This document shows positions 37,658-45,483 of a stretch of 64,000 bases of DNA, one piece after another. The stretch comes from Saccharothrix syringae. Lineage in GTDB: Bacteria; Actinomycetota; Actinomycetes; Mycobacteriales; Pseudonocardiaceae. Where the stretch lies: assembly GCF_009498035.1 (NCBI RefSeq), contig NZ_CP034550.1, forward strand, positions 6,076,001 through 6,140,000, written 5' to 3'. A program made the position numbers and the translations under genes. Positions within the stretch are counted from its first letter, which is position 1, and every line of letters begins with the position of its first letter. The notes under the pieces are model-generated. The model was not told where the DNA came from, ran no database searches, and saw nothing but the letters and a program-made list of their open reading frames with translations.

Positions 37658-38553
37658 ACCGCTTCCAGTTCGTCGACGATCACCGGCGCCACCACGGCGT
37701 GAAGCGGTTGTGCCAGGTCATCGGCCTTGCCCGGTCCAGCTACCACCACTGGAAGGCCACCGCCTCGGACCGGGCGGTCCGCGCCGCGGACGACGCACAC
37801 CTGGCCGCCCGAATCCGCACCATCCACCTCGAGTCGGCCGGCACCTACGGCGTCCCCCGGATCACCGCCGAACTGCACGACACGGGGCAGGTGGTCAATC
37901 ACAAGCGCGTCGCCCGGGTGATGCGCCAGGTCGGCCTGGCCGGGCTGCGGCTGCGCCGCCGGCACCGCACCACCACGGCCGACCCGACGGCGGTCAAGGC
38001 CCCGGACCTGCTCGAACGCGACTTCACCGCCCAGGCGCCCAACACCCGCTACGTCGGCGACATCACGTATCTGCCGATCGCCGACGGCACGTTCCTCTAT
38101 CTGGCCACGGTGATGGACCTGTGCTCGCGCCGCCTGGTCGGCTGGGCGGTGGCCGACCACATGCGCGCCGACCTCGTCCTCGACGCCCTGCACGCGGCGC
38201 GGCGGACACGCGGCAGCCTGGCCGGGGCGATCTTCCACAGCGACCACGGAGCCCAATACGGTGCCAGGGCCTTCGCCGACGCCTGCCGTGCCGCCGGGGT
38301 GACCCGGTCCATGGGCGCGGTGGGCAGCTCCGCGGACAACGCCGCCGCCGAAAGCCTCAACGCCTCCTTCACACGCGAAACCCTTCAAGGCGCTCTGAAC
38401 TAGGGCAGCGCAAGGGAAGCACGACTGGCCGTGTTCGGCTGGGCACACCGCTACAACACCCGACGACGCCACTCACACCTCGACCAGAAATCCCCGATCG
38501 ACTACGAGAACAGCCTCACCCCGACGCCGGCTACGCTGGCCCCAGCCGCATAA
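37654..38553 (+). pseudogene. IS3-family transposase OrfB, interrupted by an amber codon
   Basis: Integrase-type DDE transposase of 299 codons if read through. GTG 37654 start; HTH_21 region VIGLARSSYHHWK near 25; rve domain with first Asp in YVGDITYLPIADG near 133, second Asp in IFHSDHGAQYG near 195 and the Glu in SSADNAAAESLNASFTRE near 231. A TAG at 38401-38403 stops translation after LQGALN. The same frame then continues GSAREARLAVFGWAHRYNTR and RRHSHLDQKSP to TAA 38553, exactly the family C-terminus. TAG probably replaced a Trp codon. All three catalytic residues precede the stop. Confidence 0.9.
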
Positions 38554-38723
38554 CCCCGTGTCCAACATCCGGGGTGAAGTCCCCGCACCCGGACGGGCAT
38601 CACTGTGGAGCACGTCGAGAACCGTCTCGTGGACACGGCAGCGGCACCAGGTAGTGCAGGACCGCAACGAAGCCGCAGGCCGGTACCTGTAACGGCGTGG
38701 CAGGGGTGATCGACTCCTGGGTC

Positions 38724-39094
38724 ATGCGCGTTCCCACGGCGTTACTCGTCCCGGTCACCGTGCTGGCGATTGTCGGCACTGCGTGCGCCGCGACGACGCC
38801 GGGCACTCCCGAGTCGCTCCGGCAACGGTCACGGTGGTTCCCACGGTGACCGCCACCCCCGCTCCACGGACTCGGCGGGTATTCGACGCGCAGTCAGTCG
38901 AGCACGGCGTGAGCCTTGTCCTGCGCCAGGACTACAAGATCGCGGGCGTGGAGACGGTCGAGTGTCCTGATCAGCAGGCCGTGGTGGCCGGGACGTCGTT
39001 CGTGTGCGCGGTGCGACTCGGCGGCGGCGACACGGAGGTGACCATCATGGTCAAGAGCGGCGATGGAGAGTACGCGGTAGGACGACCTCGGTGA
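38724..39094 (+). pseudogene. DUF4333-type lipoprotein, frameshifted
   Basis: The first frame from ATG 38724 gives a lipoprotein signal, MRVPTALLVPVTVLAIVGTAC, then runs out of frame to a stop at 38847-38849. The third frame, overlapping it, carries VAPATVTVVPTVTATPAP and a DUF4333-like domain: HGVSLVLRQDYKIAGVETV, CPDQQAVVAGTSFVC with the two domain cysteines, and VRLGGGDTEVTIMVKSGDG. One base appears lost near 38800-38815. Without it the product would be a membrane-anchored extracytoplasmic protein of about 123 aa, as usual for this family. A sequencing error is a simple alternative. The 38571-38723 gap is empty. Confidence 0.7.
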
Positions 39095-39146
39095 CCTGCG
39101 GCGAGCTTCACCGCGACCATCGAACCTCCGCGGGAGGATGGGTGAC

Positions 39147-39458
39147 ATGACCGCGAACGAACCGCAGCGTCTGCCGCACAGTAAAGCCGCCCGCGAGATG
39201 CTGGCGGCGGACGCCTACGCGGACGTGTTGGTGAACACTTTTCGCGGCACCGCGCACGAACGCGAGGCGGCGAGGTTGGCGCAGCGGGTCGCCGATTCCG
39301 CCGTGGAAGCCTCACGCTTTCAACGCGGAGCCGATCGTGACGACCGGGCCGCCGAGCAGGCGGAGGCGGCCAGGGCGACGGCGAAAGCCGAGCGGCGACG
39401 CGCGGAGGAAGCCGTACAGCGGTGGTTCACCGAGGACCGCCGGGTACACGGCGGCTGA
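39147..39458 (+). CDS. Small helical hypothetical protein
   Basis: 103 aa from ATG 39147 with GGGAGG 9 bases upstream (ATG 39138 touches that site). Sequence is charged and Ala-rich: KAAREMLAADAYADVLVNTF, then a long helical stretch RAAEQAEAARATAKAERRRA likely to form a coiled coil. No signal peptide, cysteines or membrane segment. Not recognised. Codon usage is GC-rich at third positions, supporting coding. Confidence 0.6.
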   Translation: MTANEPQRLPHSKAAREMLAADAYADVLVNTFRGTAHEREAARLAQRVADSAVEASRFQRGADRDDRAAEQAEAARATAKAERRRAEEAVQRWFTEDRRVHGG

Positions 39459-39526
39459 CAGCGGGTGCGCTTCGGGTTCAGCTCGGCTCAGGACAGCGGG
39501 TTCCCGACCACGGAGGTGCCCAAGGC

Positions 39527-40066
39527 ATGGGACAGCCGGCAGGATCATCCGGACACGACACCGACTGGTGGCGGCGGGTGCGCCTGCTGCCCAAGGACAC
39601 GCCGGTGACCACGCCACCCGGCCTTCCCGGACGTCCGGCCTCGGCACGCCTGCAGTTCGAGGGCGCCACCTACGATCGGGTGCCCGATACCGGTTTCACC
39701 ATGCTGCTCGCCTGGCTCGCCGGCCTCGAACACCTGGTGCGCCTGCCCGACCGGGAATCGCACACCGTCACGGTGACCGAAATCCGAGGCACCGCCAGGA
39801 TCACTCACAGTGGACCGCGCACCTCCACCGATCAGGACACGATCGACGAGGGCATCGAGGACTACCTGGCCGACGCGGGCGTGCCCGCACCACCCCGCGG
39901 CCACCGCTGGTACCAGCGCCTCCCTCACGGCCACGACACCCTCGACGACGTCTACGCCCACGTCAACACCGCCCTGCGCGCCACCGACCCCGAGGGCACC
40001 GCCATACATCCCGACCAACTCAAGCCGATCTTGACCGACATCATGGCCGTTCTCTACCCACACTGA
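39527..40066 (+). CDS. Hypothetical protein
   Basis: 179 aa from ATG 39527 with CGGAGG 10 bases upstream. Cytoplasmic by composition. Notable stretches are TDWWRRVRLLPKDTPV, FTMLLAWLAGLEHLVRLPDR, DTIDEGIEDYLADAGVPAPP and HPDQLKPILTDIMAVLYPH. No known motif was recognised. Its 3' end overlaps by 13 bases the track of the minus-strand broken ATPase frame, but that frame is not coding there. Third-position GC supports coding. Confidence 0.6.
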   Translation: MGQPAGSSGHDTDWWRRVRLLPKDTPVTTPPGLPGRPASARLQFEGATYDRVPDTGFTMLLAWLAGLEHLVRLPDRESHTVTVTEIRGTARITHSGPRTSTDQDTIDEGIEDYLADAGVPAPPRGHRWYQRLPHGHDTLDDVYAHVNTALRATDPEGTAIHPDQLKPILTDIMAVLYPH

Positions 40067-40196
40067 CACCACGCCGCCAGCAGGCGGAAGGTCAGCGGGT
40101 CCGCTGTCGCCTCGCCGACGGCGTGATCGCCGGCACCGCCCCTCAGCCGGACATAGTGGACGCACCGGACTGCGCCGGCCAGCGAGTGGCGAGGTG

Positions 40197-40866
40197 TCAA
40201 CTGGGCAGGTCGATGACCTTCCGGACGGTGAATGCACCGTCCAGGCCGACCTCGATCACCGGTAGCCGCCAGCTGGTGGAGTTGCCCGTCGTGGCGTTGA
40301 TCCCGAAAGGCGCCGCCAGCGCCGTTCACGGCGTTCTTCGTGTGGTCGAGCCGGGTGGGGGCGGCCCGGACGTCCTTGCGGGTGACGGTGGCGCCGGTGT
40401 TGAGCCCGCCAGCCGCCTGGTTGATCGACTCGGTGGTGGCGAGCACCGCGTCGTGCATCACGATGCTCCATGCGTCGTCCAGGTCGGCCCTGGAGAAGCC
40501 GAGCTGGTCGAGCTCCTTGCCGATGGCTGCTTCAGAGCGCGTTCGAGCCGCCCCTGCTTCTTGGCGGTGGTCAGCCCGGTGGAGTCCCGGGCGATGGCGA
40601 CCTGCGCGGTGACGAACCTCGGGAACGGGGGTGGTGCCGTATCCGGCGGCGGTGAGGTCGAGGTCGCGGGTAAGGCTGGCGAGCACCTCCCACGCGGTGT
40701 TGCTTTTCGGCGCCGCGCAGTCGATGACGGCGTAGGGGATCTCGCCGGTCAGCCGCCGCTGCGCCTCGTCGAGCAGCGTGGTCTTGCCCGCTCCCGTGGG
40801 TTCGGTGAACACGAGCACCGGTGTGGGCCGCATGGTCGGCGCGCCATCGCGCTCCGGCCTCTCCAT
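40197..40866 (-). pseudogene. P-loop ATPase fragment with multiple frameshifts
   Basis: Starts at ATG 40866 (or 40833): RPTPVLVFTEPTGAGKTTLL is a Walker A, with IPYAVIDCAAPKSNTAW following. Near 40600 the sense passes to another frame (RFVTAQVAIARDSTGLTTAK, KKQGRLERAL), returns to the first frame for ELDQLGFSRADLDDAWSIV and ATTESINQAAGGLNTGATVT, then near 40320 moves again to LAAPFGINATTGNSTSWRLP and GLDGAFTVRKVIDLPS, ending at the stop 40197. At least three breaks. The intact ancestor would be about 220 aa. I do not recognise the family beyond a NACHT/AAA-like NTPase. The gap 40867-41119 shows no gene. Confidence 0.55.
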
Positions 40867-41119
40867 GAACTCGCGTACGGGCGCGAGGCAGGTCCTCCTA
40901 CGCCGTCGGCAGTACTTCCCTCACGATACGGCCGCGAGGTCACATGATCGTCCGCGTGGTAGATGCTGTCACTGCTGCGAACGAATATCGGCCACTGTTC
41001 CCCCGGCCGATCAGCTGACGCGGGTTGCGTGGTGCTCGGCCAGCGCGATGAGGTTTTCTCGGCGGCTCGGAGAGGCGGCGGATCTTTTCGTGGTCGGGTT
41101 TCTGCTGTGCACGGCCGTC

Positions 41120-41923
41120 TCAGGTTGTCCTGCCGAGGACGGTGACGACGGTGGCCGCGGTGTTCGGTGCGGCTGTCGAGGCGGTGTCGACGTGGTCGGT
41201 GTGCAGGATCGCTGTGTCTGGCTGCAGTGGTGTCAGGCGGGTCAGCCAGGAGTGCACGGTGGCGGTGGTGCGGGGGTGTCGGCGCCACCAGTCGGCGGAG
41301 GGATGGTCGATATCGCCGGAGGCGGCGGTATCGACGAGGGGCCAGGCGGTGAGGTGGGTGAGGGCCACGATGCTGCCGGAGGGCAGGGCGTCGAGGTAGT
41401 GCTGGAGGACGCGTCCGGGCCGGTCGTGGTCGGGCAGGGTGTCGAGGATGTCGACGGCGAGCAGCCCGGTGGGCTGTGTCGGGTGCAGCAGGCGTCGGGT
41501 GTCGGGGTGGTCGAGGACCCGGTCGGGGTGGCGCAGGTCGGCGTGGATGCCGAGGGCGGTGGGCGTGTCGTCGAGCAGGAGGTTGGTGCGGGCGGTGGTG
41601 GCGGGGTCGTGGTCGACGTAGACGACGGGGATGGCGGGGTCGTGTCGGTGGGCGATGCGGTGGGTCGGGGTCATGGTGGGCAGACCTGCCCCGAGGTCGA
41701 GGAATTGGCGTATTCCGGCGTCGAGCATGTGTTGCACGGCGCGGTGCAGGAATGTCCTGCCGGCTCGGGCGAGTTCGCGCAGGGCCGGTGCGCGGGTCAG
41801 GGCGGTGGCGGCGGCGTCGCGGTCGATGGGGGTGTTGAGGGTGCCGCCGAGCAGCCAGTCGTGGATGCGGGCGGCGTTGGGTCTGTCGAAGTCGGCTGTC
41901 GCGGTGTCGTCCCGGTCGGACAC
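41120..41923 (-). CDS. SAM-dependent methyltransferase, Methyltransf_19 (DUF574) family
   Basis: 267 aa from GTG 41923 with AAGGAG upstream. N-terminal block PNAARIHDWLLGGTLNTPID and the shifted SAM motif FLDLGAGLPT near 94 (family form of D-x-G-x-G) with VVYVDHDPATTAR near 122 as the acidic loop; then LLAVDILDTLPD and a long GSIVALTHLT. This family is very common in actinomycetes and its substrates are mostly unknown. No obvious link to the NRPS cluster. Upstream, 41924-42455 separates it from the divergent sigma-factor gene; I see no other gene in that 532-bp stretch. Confidence 0.9.
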   Translation of the reverse strand: MSDRDDTATADFDRPNAARIHDWLLGGTLNTPIDRDAAATALTRAPALRELARAGRTFLHRAVQHMLDAGIRQFLDLGAGLPTMTPTHRIAHRHDPAIPVVYVDHDPATTARTNLLLDDTPTALGIHADLRHPDRVLDHPDTRRLLHPTQPTGLLAVDILDTLPDHDRPGRVLQHYLDALPSGSIVALTHLTAWPLVDTAASGDIDHPSADWWRRHPRTTATVHSWLTRLTPLQPDTAILHTDHVDTASTAAPNTAATVVTVLGRTT

Positions 41924-42455
41924 GCCAGCTCCTTCCCTGATTGATCATCGTGTGATCGGTGGCCGTGGGGTGTCCGGCCGTACAGGTCGTGCCCCTATGC
42001 TCTGACATCCGCAGGACTGCGGAATGACGTGCTCAAGGCATGGTTCGCCCGTGTGTCGTATGCGGTTCATCGTCATGGCCGCCATGGTCGTGTACCGACC
42101 GGTCATGTCCTCACTCTTTCGGGTGAACCATTGAGCGGCGACATGGACATCGCGGGCGCTGCGCACTGATCAAGGGCGTACGTCCATACCGGGCGTGTCC
42201 TCGATGGCGAGAGGTTCCCGTGCTGTCGCAACTGATATTCGCGGCGGACGCCGTGGGCGGTTGGCACCGTCGGTGGCGTACCGGCTTCCGCGGGCGCCTG
42301 CGGCCCCGCGCTTGTCGTCACGTGCGGTGCGGGTTGTGTCCGGCTGGTGCCCGTATCCGCGCCGCGGCTCGCAGGCGGGGGATCCGGGCCGGTGTGACCG
42401 GTGGCGGTCTTCCGTGGTCGGCCTCGGAGGTGGCGACGGTGCAGGGCGACTGCAC

Positions 42456-43013
42456 GTGACCAACCCGCACGACGCGCAACGACACGTCCACGAGCGAGAG
42501 TTCGCCGAGTTCTACCGCGAAACCCATGACAAGCTGTGTCGCTATGTTCACCACCATGCGCCGATGCTGGACAGTCGGGAGATTGCCCACGTGGCCTTGA
42601 GCCGGGTGTGGGGACGCTGGGGACGTATCGAAGGCAGCCCTCTCCGGTACGCCTTCATCGTGGCCAAAAACCTCATGGTGCAGGAGCTGCGGCAGACGAC
42701 CGCGCCGCCGGTTTCGCCCGATGAGCGTCATCGGCTGCTGGTCGCGCCGCTGGAGGACATCGAGCAACGGCAGCGGCTGCTCGAGGTCGAGGCGGCCATC
42801 GAGAAGTTGCCCAGACACCTGCGGGACGCGTTGCGGATGAAGTCCTTCGGGTTCAGCAACAAGCAGATCGCCGAGGCGATGGGTTGCCGGACGCGCAGCG
42901 TGTCCAACTACGTCGCCGAGGCACGGCGACGACTGCTTGCCCGCGACGATCCCGGTGCGGGGACAGCCGAGGGGGATGGTGCGGTCCGGTACGACGACAG
43001 AGGTGACACATGA
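42456..43013 (+). CDS. Sigma-70 family (ECF-like) sigma factor
   Basis: 185 aa from GTG 42456 (only a weak CAGGG upstream; the frame is open further up without conserved sequence). Region 2 covers REFAEFYRETHDKLCRYVHH to SPLRYAFIVAKNLMVQELRQ. Region 4 is IEKLPRHLRDALRMKSFGFS with the HTH NKQIAEAMGCRTRSVSNYV. The C-terminal 25 residues are acidic and disordered. No anti-sigma factor follows; instead its stop overlaps the start of the GGDEF-EAL gene (ATGA), so the pair is coupled. Confidence 0.85.
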   Translation: MTNPHDAQRHVHEREFAEFYRETHDKLCRYVHHHAPMLDSREIAHVALSRVWGRWGRIEGSPLRYAFIVAKNLMVQELRQTTAPPVSPDERHRLLVAPLEDIEQRQRLLEVEAAIEKLPRHLRDALRMKSFGFSNKQIAEAMGCRTRSVSNYVAEARRRLLARDDPGAGTAEGDGAVRYDDRGDT

Positions 43014-45343
43014 TGCTGCAATCGATCCTGTCCTGGATCCCGGGAACCAATGCCTTTCACGGGCGGCGTCAACTCGATGCCGATCTGGCGCTGCTGGGCA
43101 GGCTGGGACCGGCGCCGACCTCCGAGGCGGACCAGGATGCCGCTCTGGCGCGCATCTTCGCGGCCGACGCCCGCCCACCGGCGCCACCGGCCGCCGAAGT
43201 GCGGGTTCCTCCACAACCGATCGGGGACCGGCGGCCCGTGGGCTTCGAGGACATGGTGGATGAGTGGGCCAAGGCACTGGTGTCCAGTAGTTGTCTGCCG
43301 ATGGGCCAGGACGATTTGCGTGACCGGCTGACGGTGATGGCCCGCGGCCTGCTGCGGCAGGTCTGCGGGGACGCTCCGTCGGGTGTGTCCGCCGAGCGGA
43401 TCGGTCGGGAGTTGGCCCAGGATCTGCTGCTGACCGCCGACGCCTTCCAGAACGCGCTGGAGTTGATCATCCCGTGGTTGGAGCGCGTGCACCGGCACAC
43501 CGGCGAGGGCACCGCGGCCTGCCGTGCACAGGCTGTGGCGGCCCTGGCCGGTGGGTTCGCCGCCGGGGCACGCGACCGCGTCCTCGACGAGCAGATGCGG
43601 GTGACCCGCGCCTGGCTGGACTCCCGGCACCACGCCCTGCGCGCCGGCTTGGAGGAGCCTGGACGCTTCCATTCCGGGTTGTCCGATGCTCCCGAGCCGA
43701 TGGGGCTGCTCACCGCCGAGGGCACGGTGCTCGAAGCCAACGCGGCGCTGCTGCGGCTGCTGGACCGGCCGCGTCCGGCCGTCGTCGGGCACCGCCTGCT
43801 CGACTTCGTACTCGGCGAGCACGACCTGACCACGGTCGCCTCCGCCCTGGAAGCCGCCGTCCAGGCCGCAGGCCGCCCGATCTCGACGGAGTTCGCGCTC
43901 ACCGGTGCCCACGGAGGCTTCACCGCCTGGGCCGACGCCGCGTTGGCCTGGCACACCGGCTCCGACCGGGCCGACGGCCGAATTCACCTGATCATGCAGG
44001 ACGTCACCACATGCCGTGCCTGGCAACGACGGCTGCAACCTCGTGCCGACCGTGACCAGGTCACCGGCCTGCCCACCCGACGGCATTTCCTGCACCGCGT
44101 TCACACCGCCCTGACCGCCGGCTCCATCGGCGTGGTCGGACTGTGTGTGCTGCGGGTGGACGGGTTGGCACCACTGGCCCGGGCGTTCGGGCCCGCTGCC
44201 GGTGACCGGATCGCCACCACCATCGGCTCGCGCGTCATCGCGGCGCTGTCCGACGTGCCCGACACCGCCCTGGCCAGGCTGGACCGGGACCGTTTCGCGG
44301 TACTGCTGACCGACCCGCACCACTGGACCGGCGTCACCGAGCTGGTCAAACGGCTGGTCGACTGGGTCTCCGCCCCGATACGCAGCGATACCCGGGAGGT
44401 GCTGCTCTCGCCCAGCGTCGGCGTGGTCCAAGCCCGTCCCGGCGTCTCGGCCGAGGAGCTGCTCGACGAAGCCGAAACCGCCTTGCCCACCGAGCATCGC
44501 GACCAACGCCGTCTGCGCACCGTCACGCGGCCACCGCACCAGGACCGGCAACTGCAACGCGCGCACCTGCTCGCCGCACTGCCCCGCGCCCTGCGGGACG
44601 GCGAGATCACCCTGGTGTGGCGGCCCATCGCCGACCTGGCCACCGAAACCGTGGTCGGCGCCGAGGCCACCGCGACCTGGCGCCGCCCCGACCGGAGCAT
44701 CGTCGCCGACGACCTGCTCGACGAAGCCGAGGCTTTGGGCCTGATCCGCGGTTGGGGCCCGCGGATACTGCGGCAGGCCGCCGTCCAGGCCGCGCGGTGG
44801 CGTGCCGCCCTGGGCGAGGCCGCCCCCCGGGTCACCGTCAACCTGCCGGCACGCTTCGCCGACGACGACGCCCTGGTCGAGCACGTCACCGCCGCCCTGC
44901 GCGAGACCGGCCTGCCGCCGGAACAGCTGCTGCTGTCGATGCCCGAGTCGGCGGTCGTGGACGAGTCGGGCAGGCCACGGCCACGCCTGCTCAAGCTCAA
45001 CAACCTGAACGTGCCGGTGGCGCTGGACGGCCTGGGTACCGACATCGCCCGCTACGACCATCTTCCGCACCTGCCCCTGCACACCCTGGTCGTCTCCCCC
45101 ACCCTGACCGCCACACTCGGTTCGGGCGACCAGAGCCGCTGTAGGCAGTCGGTCGCCGCAGCCCTGATCAGCCTGGGCCGGGAGTTGACCCAGACGGTGA
45201 TGGTCAAGGGCATCGACACCGTAGAGCAGTTCCGCGGTGCCCGGTCACTGCAAGCCCACCAGGGCGCCGGCGACCTGATCGGCAGGCCCGCAGGCCCCGA
45301 CGAGATCCAGGACATGGTCCTCGGCGGCGCCCTGACCGTCTGA
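43010..45343 (+). CDS. PAS-GGDEF-EAL protein with degenerate active sites
   Basis: 777 aa, starting inside the sigma-factor stop. The N-terminal 200 residues are helical (MVDEWAKALVSSSCLPMGQD). A PAS-like domain follows near 225-340 (MGLLTAEGTVLEANAALLRLL). The GGDEF domain at about 350-490 begins DQVTGLPTRRHFL but has RLDRDRFAVLL where GGDEF should be. The EAL domain at about 520-770 begins GEITLVWRPIADL and has GAEATATWRR in place of EALxRW, with later ExLVxxI-type motifs weak. Both enzymatic sites look lost, so it more likely senses a signal or binds cyclic di-GMP than makes or breaks it. Probable partner of the coupled sigma factor. Confidence 0.88.
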   Translation: MMLQSILSWIPGTNAFHGRRQLDADLALLGRLGPAPTSEADQDAALARIFAADARPPAPPAAEVRVPPQPIGDRRPVGFEDMVDEWAKALVSSSCLPMGQDDLRDRLTVMARGLLRQVCGDAPSGVSAERIGRELAQDLLLTADAFQNALELIIPWLERVHRHTGEGTAACRAQAVAALAGGFAAGARDRVLDEQMRVTRAWLDSRHHALRAGLEEPGRFHSGLSDAPEPMGLLTAEGTVLEANAALLRLLDRPRPAVVGHRLLDFVLGEHDLTTVASALEAAVQAAGRPISTEFALTGAHGGFTAWADAALAWHTGSDRADGRIHLIMQDVTTCRAWQRRLQPRADRDQVTGLPTRRHFLHRVHTALTAGSIGVVGLCVLRVDGLAPLARAFGPAAGDRIATTIGSRVIAALSDVPDTALARLDRDRFAVLLTDPHHWTGVTELVKRLVDWVSAPIRSDTREVLLSPSVGVVQARPGVSAEELLDEAETALPTEHRDQRRLRTVTRPPHQDRQLQRAHLLAALPRALRDGEITLVWRPIADLATETVVGAEATATWRRPDRSIVADDLLDEAEALGLIRGWGPRILRQAAVQAARWRAALGEAAPRVTVNLPARFADDDALVEHVTAALRETGLPPEQLLLSMPESAVVDESGRPRPRLLKLNNLNVPVALDGLGTDIARYDHLPHLPLHTLVVSPTLTATLGSGDQSRCRQSVAAALISLGRELTQTVMVKGIDTVEQFRGARSLQAHQGAGDLIGRPAGPDEIQDMVLGGALTV

Positions 45344-45364
45344 TCCCCGCCCCGGGACCGCGCA

Positions 45365-45415
45365 CCGGGTGTCCGGTGGTCCGTCCCGTGTCGGGGCGGA
45401 CCACCGGACACCCGG
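45365..45415. terminator. Strong hairpin terminator after the GGDEF-EAL gene
   Basis: Perfect 19-bp arms (45365-45383 and 45397-45415, core GTCCGGTGGTCCG) around a 13-base loop that itself contains CCCG/CGGG. It begins 22 bp after the stop and is 68 bp before the next start. Confidence 0.8.
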
Positions 45416-45483
45416 CACCACAGCAGCGCACGACCACACCGCATCTTCGTCCCCCCGACACCGCCCCCAGGAGAGCGTCGATC

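Larger units (their letters stand above)
37287..38570 (+). mobile_element. IS3-family insertion sequence
   Basis: About 1.28 kb with 13-bp perfect terminal inverted repeats, GGATGTTGGACAC (37287-37299) and GTGTCCAACATCC (38558-38570), enclosing orfA and orfB in overlapping frames. IS3 elements normally end TG...CA, which would place the ends at 37290 and 38567. I see no flanking direct repeat, so the flanks may have been rearranged after insertion. orfB carries an in-frame amber codon, so the copy is probably inactive. Confidence 0.88.

Noticed and set aside
40108..40380. Intact plus-strand genes in the 40-41 kb region
   Set aside because: The sensible coding signal is on the minus strand (P-loop ATPase fragment) and is spread over several frames.
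42908..45082. A 724-codon minus-strand frame opposite the GGDEF-EAL gene
   Set aside because: Gly/Gln-rich antisense frame without recognisable domains; the plus strand carries the PAS, GGDEF and EAL blocks.
45384..45396. TCCCGTGTCGGGG as an operator copy
   Set aside because: It is the loop of the large terminator hairpin and has different spacing and arms.
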